NCBI GenBank assembly: GCA_031268395.1 | Contig: JAIRXI010000232.1 | Span: forward strand, 1 to 7,229 | Source: Tannerella sp. | Lineage (GTDB): Bacteria; Bacteroidota; Bacteroidia; Bacteroidales; Tannerellaceae | Length of the DNA stretch: 7,229 bases | Direction: 5' to 3' | Translations under genes and position numbers: made by a program | Notes under the pieces: generated by a model | What the model saw: the letters and a program-made list of their open reading frames with translations, nothing else | What the model was told of the DNA's origin: nothing | Database searches by the model: none | Shown here: in pieces, positions 1-6,433 of the stretch | Layout of the letters: each line of letters opens with the position of its first letter | Position numbering within the stretch: position 1 is the first letter of the stretch

Positions 1-40
1 GGGTGCATTTCTTTTATTCAAACATGTCCGTTACGCATTT

Positions 41-225
41 TCCCTGCCCTGTTCCCCGGCGCCGCAAGGCGCTCCGTGCCCTTTCTTCCTTTATTCATCC
101 AAACACGGAGGCACAGAGGACACAGAGCGGGTGATTCGCCATTCCCTCCGTGTCTCCGTGTCCTCCGTGTTTAAACGAAAAGGAAAAGGACGCGGAGTGG
201 CGCCTTGCGGCGCCGGGGGAAATGG
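41..225. repeat. Large imperfect palindrome with ACACGGAG-type inner arms
   Basis: The outer arms are a perfect 19-bp inverted repeat: CCCCGGCGCCGCAAGGCGC at 54-72 against its complement at 200-218. The inner arms are an imperfect inverted repeat made of ACACGGAG/ACACGGAGG units, left at about 101-130 and right at about 142-173 (CCTCCGTGTCTCCGTGTCC). Weaker pairing (CATTTTCCC against GGGGGAAATG) extends outwards. No convincing ORF lies inside. The same ACACGGAG unit recurs at 6079-6096 and 6306-6368, so this is a dispersed repeat family of the locus. It could fold as a long hairpin in RNA, or it could be a non-autonomous element. No flanking target duplication was identified. Confidence 0.75.
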
Positions 226-497
226 CATTTGCCTGTCCGAAAATCGGGAGCAGTTGAAAATTGAAAGTTATATATGCACAATGAACAATTGGGAGAGTTG
301 AAAGTTATCCCGGGAAGCGTCTAATGGACATGTCAGGCTTATTTCTTTCTCCGGCCCTTTAATGCGTTGGGGAGACCTGCGCGGTGGCTGACGGTTGCCC
401 TCCGGCGGAATGTTTTTGTCTGCATCCACCGCCGGACGCCGGCTTTCTCCGTCTGGCAGACCGCACGGACCATTTCAAAACCCGACAGCCCTATCTC
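226..497. other. Intergenic stretch without a convincing gene
   Basis: This stretch contains an AT-rich patch with a short direct repeat (GTTGAAA...GAAAGTTAT near 254-270, and GTTGAAAGTTAT near 297-308). A TTG-initiated frame from 367 runs into the 21-bp array and stops at 585. It has no recognisable domain and no clear promoter, so it is not called as a gene. Confidence 0.5.
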
Positions 498-702
498 AAA
501 ACCGTGCGGTTTTGATTTAAAACCTCAAGGTTTTACTTTGAAACCACGTGGTTTCAATTCAAAACCACGCGGTTTTACTTTATAACCTTGCGGTTTCAAT
601 TCAAAACCGCAAGGTTTTACTTTGCAACCGCGCGGTTACAACTTAAAACCATGCGGTTTTATTTTAAAACCGCGCGGTTTTAAACTGAAACCTCACGGTT
701 TT
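498..702. repeat. Tandem array of ten 21-bp units, each a palindrome AAAACC-N4-GGTTTT
   Basis: Ten cores start at 498, 519, 540, 561, 582, 603, 624, 645, 666 and 687, exactly 21 bp apart. Each is a 16-bp inverted repeat close to AAAACC-N4-GGTTTT followed by a 5-bp AT-rich spacer (such as ACTTT, AATTC, GATTT). The central four bases vary (GTGC, TCAA, ACGT, ACGC, TTGC, GCAA, GCGC, ATGC, GCGC, TCAC), and the ACGT and GCGC units are perfect palindromes. Because 21 is a multiple of three, one plus-strand frame reads as a degenerate heptapeptide KPxGFxx. It is interrupted by a TAA at 583-585 in unit five. The array lies about 90 bp past the stop of the minus-strand lipoprotein gene. Its function is unknown. 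Confidence 0.93.
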
Positions 703-792
703 ACTAAGGCGCGTTACTTAAAAATCCGCATTCCGGTCGGGCAAATCCCGTTTCCGGTTCCCTTCCGTTTCGCTCTTATCCTGAATTTGGCT

Positions 793-2613
793 TTATTGCT
801 CAGTATAGATATATTGTACGGAGCCGTCTGCCGGGCAGCCCGCCACGTTGTCCAGCGAATACGCCCCGTCGCCGGAAGATTTCAGCGTATAGCCCACAAT
901 ACGGCAGTTGGACAGGTTCACCCTGCGTCCGGCGTTGATGAGTCCCGTATTGATCGAAAAAGTCCGAACCGCTTCCTCTCCCGGTTCCATTGCGCCCAGC
1001 AATACGCCGGTTCGCGGGTCGGCATCGGGAATCACGTAGGTGGCCACATTGTCGTGCACATAGTCCGCCTCCCATTCGCCGCCGGGCACTTTCTGCCCGT
1101 ATCCGATCCCGTCTTCGATGATGAATGCGAAGAAACGATACGAACCGGTGCGGTTCGTCCGGACTTTCACCTTGAAGTCGATCGACGTGCCGTTTACCTG
1201 CGATTCGATGGCGATGCCCGTTTCGGACGGCGCCGTGCCGGAGTGTTTCAGCGCATCCGTCAGGAAGTTGGAGGTACCCGTCCGGTAGAGGCTGACTTCT
1301 TCACGCAAGTCGATAAGCGAGGAAGGGAAATAAAACTCCGAACTCAATCCGTTGGATATTCCGGCGATCGCGCCTGCCAGTGCACTGTAACACCATTTGC
1401 CGTTCAGATGCAGGCAGATGACGTGAACCATCCGGCTGGAGGCCAGTCCCTGCTGCGTCTCCCTGACGGCGTCGGTCATCATCGGACAGTTCGGACAGTT
1501 GGTGCCGGAGAATTGCATGAGGAGGTATTGCCGGAGATAGGGACGCACCACATAGGTGGCTTTCACTTGAAGGACAGCCGTGGTATCTCCGTCGTAAATG
1601 GCATAAAACCGGTGCGTGCCCGGTGCATCGGTGGCGAACGCCGTTCCGTCGAGCGGTTCGTCCGCCTCTTCTCCTTTCCGGAAGATGCTTGCGGACGGCG
1701 TCACGTCTTCGCCGTCGGCCGTTACCGAAAAAGTGATCTGTTCGTTTTCATCGGCCTTGAAGGTCGGCCGGTCGGCGTGGAGGGTGAGTATGACCGGGAG
1801 GGCCTCGACGCTGATTTCGCCGGACTTGCCGCCGTCGAAGGTGGCGTAAAACGTGTAGACGTTCGCCGTTCGGGTGGAGAACGAAGGTGATTCGAGGACG
1901 GTTTCCGGCTCCCCGGCCAGGATCACCGTTGCTTCGGCCGTCACGTCCTCGCCGTCCGCCAGGACGGTGAAGGCGACGGCGTCCCGGCTGTTGGCCCTGA
2001 TTTCGGAACGGTCGGCCGCGATCGAAAGCGCCACCGCCGCAGCGTCGATGACGAGGTCGTTCGACCGGTGTCCGTCGTATGTGGCATAAAACGTATAGGC
2101 GTTCGCCGTTCCGGTCGCAAACGAGGGCGATTCGAGGACGGTCTCCGGCTCCCCGGCCAGGATCACCGTCGCTTCGGCCGTCACGTCTTCGCCATCCGCC
2201 CGGACGGTGAAGGCGGCCATGTCCCTGCCATTGGCCTTGATGGCGGCGCGGTCGGCCGCGATCGAAAGAACGACCTCCGTCGCTTCGACCGTGATTTCGC
2301 CGGACTGCTGCCCTTCGTAGGAGGCATAAAACGTGTACACGTCCGGGACACGGGTCGAGAAACTGCCGTTACTAACGCCTTCCGGCATGTTTTTCCGGCT
2401 GATCACCGCCGAAGACGTGACATTCTCGCCATTGGCTGTCACCATAAACACGACCCTGTCCGCGCCGTTGGCCTTGATGACGGTTTTGTCGACCGATATT
2501 TTAATTTCCAGAGGTTCCCCGGTATCGAAGAGGGAGCATCCCGGCGCCATCTGCAGGATGACGCCTGTGACCAGAAGATACCGGCTGATTTTTCGAAGTT
2601 GTTCTGTTAGCAT
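793..2613 (-). CDS. Lipoprotein with four tandem Ig-like repeats and a C-terminal Omp28/thioredoxin-like domain
   Basis: The gene encodes 606 residues. The N-terminus is a lipoprotein signal: basic n-region (RKISR), hydrophobic core (YLLVTGVIL), then a lipobox ending at C26 (MAPGC), so it is probably anchored in the envelope. Four Ig-like repeats of about 80 residues follow (roughly 34-112, 113-193, 194-273, 274-352). Each carries GENVT or GEDVT (61, 141, 221, 301) and a YTFYA-type strand. Repeats two and three are nearly identical in protein and DNA, with an exact 240-bp period. Residues 355-606 resemble Omp28-related outer-membrane proteins and open with a thioredoxin-like CxxC (FSGTNCPNCP, C373 and C376). 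I infer surface display or adhesion through the Ig stalk, with a redox or binding role for the CxxC domain that remains unproven. A possible AAGGAG lies 17 bases before the ATG, too far to be a classical ribosome site. The gene is divergent from the DUF5106-type gene. The plus-strand frame over the same DNA is a shadow. Confidence 0.9.
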   Translation of the reverse strand: MLTEQLRKISRYLLVTGVILQMAPGCSLFDTGEPLEIKISVDKTVIKANGADRVVFMVTANGENVTSSAVISRKNMPEGVSNGSFSTRVPDVYTFYASYEGQQSGEITVEATEVVLSIAADRAAIKANGRDMAAFTVRADGEDVTAEATVILAGEPETVLESPSFATGTANAYTFYATYDGHRSNDLVIDAAAVALSIAADRSEIRANSRDAVAFTVLADGEDVTAEATVILAGEPETVLESPSFSTRTANVYTFYATFDGGKSGEISVEALPVILTLHADRPTFKADENEQITFSVTADGEDVTPSASIFRKGEEADEPLDGTAFATDAPGTHRFYAIYDGDTTAVLQVKATYVVRPYLRQYLLMQFSGTNCPNCPMMTDAVRETQQGLASSRMVHVICLHLNGKWCYSALAGAIAGISNGLSSEFYFPSSLIDLREEVSLYRTGTSNFLTDALKHSGTAPSETGIAIESQVNGTSIDFKVKVRTNRTGSYRFFAFIIEDGIGYGQKVPGGEWEADYVHDNVATYVIPDADPRTGVLLGAMEPGEEAVRTFSINTGLINAGRRVNLSNCRIVGYTLKSSGDGAYSLDNVAGCPADGSVQYIYTEQ

Positions 2614-2680
2614 ACCTGTTATAAAAGTAGCTCCTTTGCCTGTTTCCTGAATTCAGGGGAAAAGGAGCGGATTTCGACTG

Positions 2681-2689
2681 GCAAAGATA
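2681..2689 (-). promoter_or_regulatory. Candidate Bacteroidetes -7 element for the lipoprotein gene
   Basis: On the minus strand this reads TATCTTTGC, matching the Bacteroidetes -7 consensus TAnnTTTG. It lies about 68 bases before the ATG. No good TTTG -33 element sits at 19-21 bases upstream, so the assignment rests on the -7 match and its position. Confidence 0.45.
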
Positions 2690-2840
2690 GGTGAAAAAGG
2701 ATTCCTGACCGGTATAAAAGCCGGATATTTCGATCCCGCTTAAGATTATATAACAATACTTTTAGCCCGCGTCGTCTGTAAAAGTCGTACCTATGCAGGC
2801 AAAATACATGCAGTTTGATTACGAAGAAATCTATTTTAAG

Positions 2841-3809
2841 ATGCAAACAGAACATCAGGTTAAAACAGGCATCCGGGCGCTGCTCGTCGGATGCATGGCG
2901 GGCGGAGCGCTCATGTGCCATTCCGTGAACTGCCAGACGGCAACGGCCGGTATGCCGGCGAAGGTGCGTACATTTACAATGCCGGCCGTTCCGCCGGAGA
3001 TCGTGTCCGTTTCCGAACGGGCGGATTACCTGGCTGCCCACTACTGGGACCTCTTTGATTTTGCGGACACGGCTTATATTCACCTGCCGGAAGTCACCGA
3101 ACAGGCGTTCGTCGACTATCTGAGCATTCTGCCCTATGCTTCCGGCCCGGCGGCAAGGGAGCAGTCCGTCCGGCAACTGCTTGCCGGGGCCGAAGGGGAA
3201 GAAAGCGGACGGATGTACGGTTTTTTTCTGGAAATACTTGCCAAATATCTCCACGAACCCAACTCTCCCTTCCGCGACGACGAGCTGTACATCCCCGTGG
3301 CGCACTACCTGATTGCGGATGCACATTCGGGCGAGGCGGAGAAGATACGCATGAGGTACACGCTGAAGGGTTTGCTGAAAAACCGCCCGGGAACCGTGGC
3401 CGCCGACTTCGCCTACGTCCTGCCGGACGGGAGGCAGGGACGCCTGCACGACATCGCTGCGGACTGCACGCTGCTGATGTTCTACAATCCGGACTGTCAT
3501 GCGTGCGGAGAAATCATCGCCTCCATCAGGCAGTCGTCCGCCATCCGCCGGCTGACGGCAGACGGGAAGCTGGCCATTCTGCTGTTCTATCCGGACGAGG
3601 ATGTCGAAATCTGGAAAGCGCACTGGGCCGATATTCCCAAAGACTGGATCAACGGATATGACCGGCAGCTAAAAGTAAAAAACAGCGAAATCTACGACTT
3701 GCGGGCGATTCCCTCGCTCTATCTGCTGGGCAGGGACAAGACGGTGCTGCTGAAGGATGTGAATTTTGACAGGCTGGAGCGCTTCCTGACAGAAAATTTC
3801 GGCAAGTAA
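2841..3809 (+). CDS. Exported DUF5106-type protein with C-terminal thioredoxin-like domain
   Basis: I start at ATG 2841 (322 residues, MQTEHQ...) because it places a signal peptide at the N-terminus: K9 and R13, then a hydrophobic stretch ALLVGCMAGGALM, with a likely signal peptidase I site near NCQTATA. Upstream in-frame ATGs (2793, 2808) would add an acidic, aromatic extension ahead of the signal. Residues of about 50-190 are helical and match, from memory, the DUF5106 pattern (YLAAHYWDLFDFADT, EQAFVDYL). Residues of about 195-320 form a thioredoxin-like domain with CHAC at 219-222 (FYNPDCHACGEII) and a cis-proline motif AIPSLYLLG at P291, typical of TlpA/ResA-like periplasmic proteins. The active-site and cis-Pro motifs are both present, so a thiol-disulfide role is plausible, but the substrate is unknown. 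The gene is divergent from the lipoprotein and convergent with murQ. Confidence 0.88.
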   Translation: MQTEHQVKTGIRALLVGCMAGGALMCHSVNCQTATAGMPAKVRTFTMPAVPPEIVSVSERADYLAAHYWDLFDFADTAYIHLPEVTEQAFVDYLSILPYASGPAAREQSVRQLLAGAEGEESGRMYGFFLEILAKYLHEPNSPFRDDELYIPVAHYLIADAHSGEAEKIRMRYTLKGLLKNRPGTVAADFAYVLPDGRQGRLHDIAADCTLLMFYNPDCHACGEIIASIRQSSAIRRLTADGKLAILLFYPDEDVEIWKAHWADIPKDWINGYDRQLKVKNSEIYDLRAIPSLYLLGRDKTVLLKDVNFDRLERFLTENFGK

Positions 3810-3823
3810 TCGCCCCTCCGTTC

Positions 3824-3881
3824 TCCGCCGGATCAGTTGCGTAAAGTCATGCCTGCTGCGCGCATACGGATGTCCGGCGGA
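3824..3881. terminator. Possible bidirectional stem between convergent genes
   Basis: TCCGCCGGA at 3824-3832 pairs perfectly with TCCGGCGGA at 3873-3881, leaving a loop of about 40 bases. It lies between the stop codons of the convergent DUF5106-type gene and murQ. There is no clear U-tract on either side and the loop is long, so intrinsic termination is uncertain. Confidence 0.25.
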
Positions 3882-3922
3882 CAGAGGCAGCGGGCGGGAT
3901 AAGCCCAACATGTACTGAGCGC

Positions 3923-4738
3923 TTATTCCCCCCTGAACTGTTCTATCGCCTGCTGAACGGAGCCGTGTATCAGCAATAAGCGGCGGGCCTGTTCGCCGGG
4001 AATACCCAGCGCTTCGACAAGCATCCGGGTTCCGCGGTCGACAAGTTTCCGGTTCGAGGGCTGCATGTGAACCATCCGGTTTCCCTTCACGCGCCCCAGT
4101 TTAATCATAATGGACGTAGAAATCATGTTGAGAACCAGTTTTTGTCCGGTACCCGATTTCATGCGCGAGCTTCCGGTAACATATTCCGGCCCGACAATCA
4201 CTTCGATCGGAATATCGGCTTCGGCTGCCGCCGGAGAACCGGGATTGCCGGTAATGACCGCCGTAAGGATTCCGTGCTTTCGCGCCGCGTGCAGGGCGCC
4301 CGTGACATAAGGCGTTGTACCCGAAGCGGCAATACCTACGACGGTGTCGCGGGCGTTGACCCGATGTTGCACAAGGTCTTTCCATCCCTGTCGGGCATCG
4401 TCTTCCGCATTTTCGACCGGCGCACGGAGTGCGGCGTCGCCTCCGGCAATCAGTCCGACGACGCACGTGGGAGACATGCCGAACGTCGGCGGGATTTCGG
4501 ACGCATCAAGCACGCCCAGCCGACCGCTCGTCCCCGCGCCCAGATAAAACAGGCGTCCGCCCTGCCGCATCCGGTCAACCGCCCGGTCCACCAGTTCCTC
4601 TATCCGGGGAATGACGCGCTGCACCGCCAGAATCACTTTCCCGTTTTCCACCTTCAGTTCCTCCAGCATCTCGCGCGTTGTTTTTTTTTCCAGCTCATCG
4701 TAAAGCGACGCCGCTTCCGTTATTTTTTCCATTACCAT
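3923..4738 (-). CDS. murQ: N-acetylmuramic acid 6-phosphate etherase
   Basis: MurQ is a cytoplasmic SIS-fold enzyme that cleaves the lactyl ether of MurNAc-6-phosphate to GlcNAc-6-phosphate and D-lactate in peptidoglycan recycling or MurNAc salvage. From ATG 4736-4738 the protein has 271 residues (MVMEKITEAA), the usual size for Bacteroidetes MurQ and shorter than the roughly 300-residue E. coli enzyme. Visible motifs include GGRLFYLGAGTSGRLG (60-75), DASEIPPTFG with E81, VENAEDD with E112, VVGIAASGTTPYV, VGPEYVTGSSRMKSGTGQK and KLVLNMISTSIMI. E81 and E112 correspond to the two catalytic glutamates known from E. coli MurQ; the usual Cys after the first Glu is Ile here. The frame is open 33 codons further upstream, but that region contains the promoter, so the longer start is rejected. 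ATG 4730-4732 (MEK) is a possible alternative. An A9 run sits at codons 17-20. The gene is divergent from the sugar kinase. Confidence 0.95.
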   Translation of the reverse strand: MVMEKITEAASLYDELEKKTTREMLEELKVENGKVILAVQRVIPRIEELVDRAVDRMRQGGRLFYLGAGTSGRLGVLDASEIPPTFGMSPTCVVGLIAGGDAALRAPVENAEDDARQGWKDLVQHRVNARDTVVGIAASGTTPYVTGALHAARKHGILTAVITGNPGSPAAAEADIPIEVIVGPEYVTGSSRMKSGTGQKLVLNMISTSIMIKLGRVKGNRMVHMQPSNRKLVDRGTRMLVEALGIPGEQARRLLLIHGSVQQAIEQFRGE

Positions 4739-4767
4739 AAACCATCGTCTGTCCGTTGTTTCGGGTA

Positions 4768-4800
4768 CAAAAATAGAATTAATTAGCCTGTGGGCACAAA
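4768..4800 (-). promoter_or_regulatory. murQ promoter (Bacteroidetes -33/-7)
   Basis: The minus strand reads TTTG (4797-4800), 21 bases, then TATTTTTG (4768-4775). This is an exact match to TTTG-N19-21-TAnnTTTG. Transcription should begin near 4760, downstream of the ORF's more distal in-frame ATG, which supports the start at 4738. Confidence 0.7.
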
Positions 4801-4871
4801 TATTTAAGGATATTATACGATAAATGCACAAATTCATCTTTAAAAGAGGCCTTTATGTGACTAAAAATACA

Positions 4872-4879
4872 TACATTTG
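4872..4879 (+). promoter_or_regulatory. Candidate -7 element for the sugar kinase gene
   Basis: TACATTTG matches TAnnTTTG exactly and sits 24 bases before the chosen ATG at 4904. A -33 TTTG at ideal spacing is not evident; the closest is TTTA at 4852-4855 with only 16 bases between. The short A-rich leader (AGCAAAATATAAAATG) is typical of Bacteroidetes translation without Shine-Dalgarno pairing. Confidence 0.5.
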
Positions 4880-4903
4880 CAGCAAAATATAAAATGCCGG
4901 ACA

Positions 4904-5755
4904 ATGAAACTTATTGCAGAAAGTACATCCACCCGCACAGAGTGGGCTTTGGTCGAGGGAGAACACCTCTTCCAGAGGGTTATTACAGAGGGAATTAATC
5001 CCTATTTTCAGACGAGGAAAGAAATAAGCCGAAGCATTCGACTTAACTTGCCGGAGGTCTTTTTCAAAAGGAAGATCAACCGGATCTATTTTTATGGCGC
5101 CGGGTGCGCGACCGAGGAGAAAAAGAATGTTGTCAAATCATCGCTGATTGCCCAGTTCAAAACCGCTACCCTGGTCGAAAGCGACCTGCTTGCAGCCGCC
5201 CGCGGCCTGTTCAAGAACGATACCGGGATTGCCTGTATCCTGGGAACGGGGTCCAATACCTGCTTTTACGACGGAGAAAAAATCGTCAAGAACGTCAGGC
5301 CTGCGGGATACGTGCTGGGCGACGAAGGCAGTGAAGCCGTTTTCGGGAAACTGTTCCTGGCCAATTTGCTGAAAGACCTTGTGCCTGCCGAACTGGCAAA
5401 CCTTTTTTACGAGAAGTTTGGCATCACTGCCGACGACGTCATGGATGCCGTCTACGAAAGCACCGCCCCTACCCGCTTCCTGGTATTTGTGTCACGCTTT
5501 CTGGCCGAGAATCTGGAAAACAAGTATGTCTACAACCTGCTGATCCAGAATCTGCGCGACTTCTTCACGCGCAACATCTGTCAATATGATTACAAGGCTC
5601 ACCGGATACGGTTTGTCGGTTCGGGCGCTTTTACCTTTGCGGAACTGCTGAAGGAAATCGCGATGGAATTTGGCACCAAAATAGATCTGATCAAAGTATC
5701 TTCCATCCAGGGACTTATTGAATATCATGCGCTCAATGACGCCGCATTCGATTAG
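4904..5755 (+). CDS. BadF/BadG-type N-acetylhexosamine kinase (GlcNAc or MurNAc kinase-like)
   Basis: The protein has 283 residues from ATG 4904 (MKLIAESTSTRTEW). The upstream in-frame ATG at 4877 overlaps the -7 element, so it is unlikely. It belongs to the ASKHA sugar-kinase fold: phosphate-1 loop IAESTSTRTEW (4-14), YFYGAGC (62-68), D94 in VESDLLAAARG as the likely catalytic base, phosphate-2 loop ILGTGSN (112-118), GYVLGDEGSEAVFGK (135-149), and an adenosine-like motif RFVGSGAFTFAELL near 236-249. Family members phosphorylate GlcNAc and, in MurK-type enzymes, MurNAc at O6. Next to murQ, a MurNAc salvage role is attractive, but the substrate cannot be read from sequence. From memory, relatives usually have Gly where this protein has T8 (ESGSTKT) and E144 (GDEGSG), so activity deserves a check. 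The stop is completed by the first base of the MITE-like element. Confidence 0.88.
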   Translation: MKLIAESTSTRTEWALVEGEHLFQRVITEGINPYFQTRKEISRSIRLNLPEVFFKRKINRIYFYGAGCATEEKKNVVKSSLIAQFKTATLVESDLLAAARGLFKNDTGIACILGTGSNTCFYDGEKIVKNVRPAGYVLGDEGSEAVFGKLFLANLLKDLVPAELANLFYEKFGITADDVMDAVYESTAPTRFLVFVSRFLAENLENKYVYNLLIQNLRDFFTRNICQYDYKAHRIRFVGSGAFTFAELLKEIAMEFGTKIDLIKVSSIQGLIEYHALNDAAFD

Positions 5756-5910
5756 GAACTGTCCGGAAATAAACGTCACAAATTTATCGGAGCTGTTTTT
5801 TGCGGGACGAAGCCCGAAAAGGCGCGCATACCGGGGTATGTAAGCATTTTCGGGCTGAAGTACGGCGAAAAACAGAACGGTAAATGTGATGTTTGTTTTC
5901 AGACAGTTCC
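5755..5910. mobile_element. 156-bp MITE-like palindrome flanked by TTA direct repeats
   Basis: The termini are GGAACTGTC (5755-5763) and its complement GACAGTTCC (5902-5910), and the arms pair almost to the centre. Matching blocks include CTGTTTTTT against AAAAACAG, AGCCCGAAAA (5811-5820) against TTTTCGGGCT (5847-5856), and a central CATACC-GG-GGTATG (5827-5840). The element is flanked on both sides by TTA (5752-5754 and 5911-5913), consistent with a 3-bp target duplication of the TNA kind made by some IS5-family transposases. It encodes no transposase. Its first base supplies the G of the kinase TAG stop codon. In mRNA it would form a very strong hairpin directly after the stop, and could terminate or protect the transcript. 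Confidence 0.8.
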
Positions 5911-5913
5911 TTA

Positions 5914-6302
5914 GCTTCCGCAGGGAGCCTTTCGCCGGTCGGTAGCCGTTGCGGACGCCCTGCATGTAAAAAACGAACGAGCCTTTTTAACGCGAGTGAA
6001 GCGAAACACACGTAACATAAAAACAACTGTTTGCAGTTCAATCCGATTGTTTCCTTCCTCGCTTTTCCGTTTATTTTCAACACGGAGGACACAAAGAAAA
6101 TCCGTCTTTCCCGCGTTTCCGGTTCAAAAGGCGGTTTCGGCACACGGGTAAAACCATGTATTTTGAAAAAGCCGTCGCACGTTCCGCGTATAGCATGGCT
6201 TGTTTCGCCGGTATATGCGGCGGGACTTTACCGGTACCTCCTGGCATCTTCGGGCAAAGGAACCTCCTTTCCACCTGATTTTAGGCTGCGTAACATGAGT
6301 TA
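5914..6302. other. Intergenic stretch without a convincing gene
   Basis: No ORF here has a recognisable domain or promoter. The stretch contains one ACACGGAG-family copy (AACACGGAGGACACAAAG at 6079-6096). It ends with TGCGTAACATGAGTTA (6287-6302), which recurs at 7037-7052. Frames on both strands are short and lack family signatures. Confidence 0.5.
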
Positions 6303-6305
6303 TTG

Positions 6306-6368
6306 AAACACGGAGACACGGAGGGAATCGTGCATCCCTTTCTTTGCGTCCTCCGTGTCTCCGTGTTT
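6306..6368. repeat. ACACGGAG inverted repeat (hairpin)
   Basis: AAACACGGAGACACGGAGG (6306-6324) is perfectly complementary to 6350-6368, with a 25-base loop. It shares its unit with the palindrome near 101-173 and the single copy at 6079-6096. It lies about 65 bp before the second 21-bp array. Confidence 0.85.
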
Positions 6369-6433
6369 ACATGACCGGAGAAATGAAGGAAATCAGGCGA
6401 CAAATGACGGGTGGCTGCCGACAGGCGCCCGGC

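Noticed and set aside
498..702. CRISPR array
   Set aside because: Repeats of 16 bp with 5-bp spacers are far too short, the spacers are not unique, and no cas gene is present.
622..1890. Plus-strand 422-codon open frame
   Set aside because: It lies antisense to the lipoprotein gene, starts inside the 21-bp array, and has no domain. The minus-strand frame has a lipobox, Ig repeats and an Omp28-like domain.
2619..3623. Minus-strand 334-codon open frame
   Set aside because: It is antisense to the DUF5106-type gene and rich in Arg/His as shadow frames of GC-rich genes are. It has no recognisable domain.
4067..4786. Plus-strand 239-codon open frame
   Set aside because: It is antisense to murQ, which is identified by its conserved motifs.
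4739..4837. N-terminal extension of MurQ by 33 residues
   Set aside because: The region contains a perfect -33/-7 promoter in the same orientation, and the extension does not resemble MurQ.
5492..5965. Minus-strand 157-codon frame across the MITE-like element
   Set aside because: It is antisense to the kinase and runs through the palindrome. It shows no transposase motifs.
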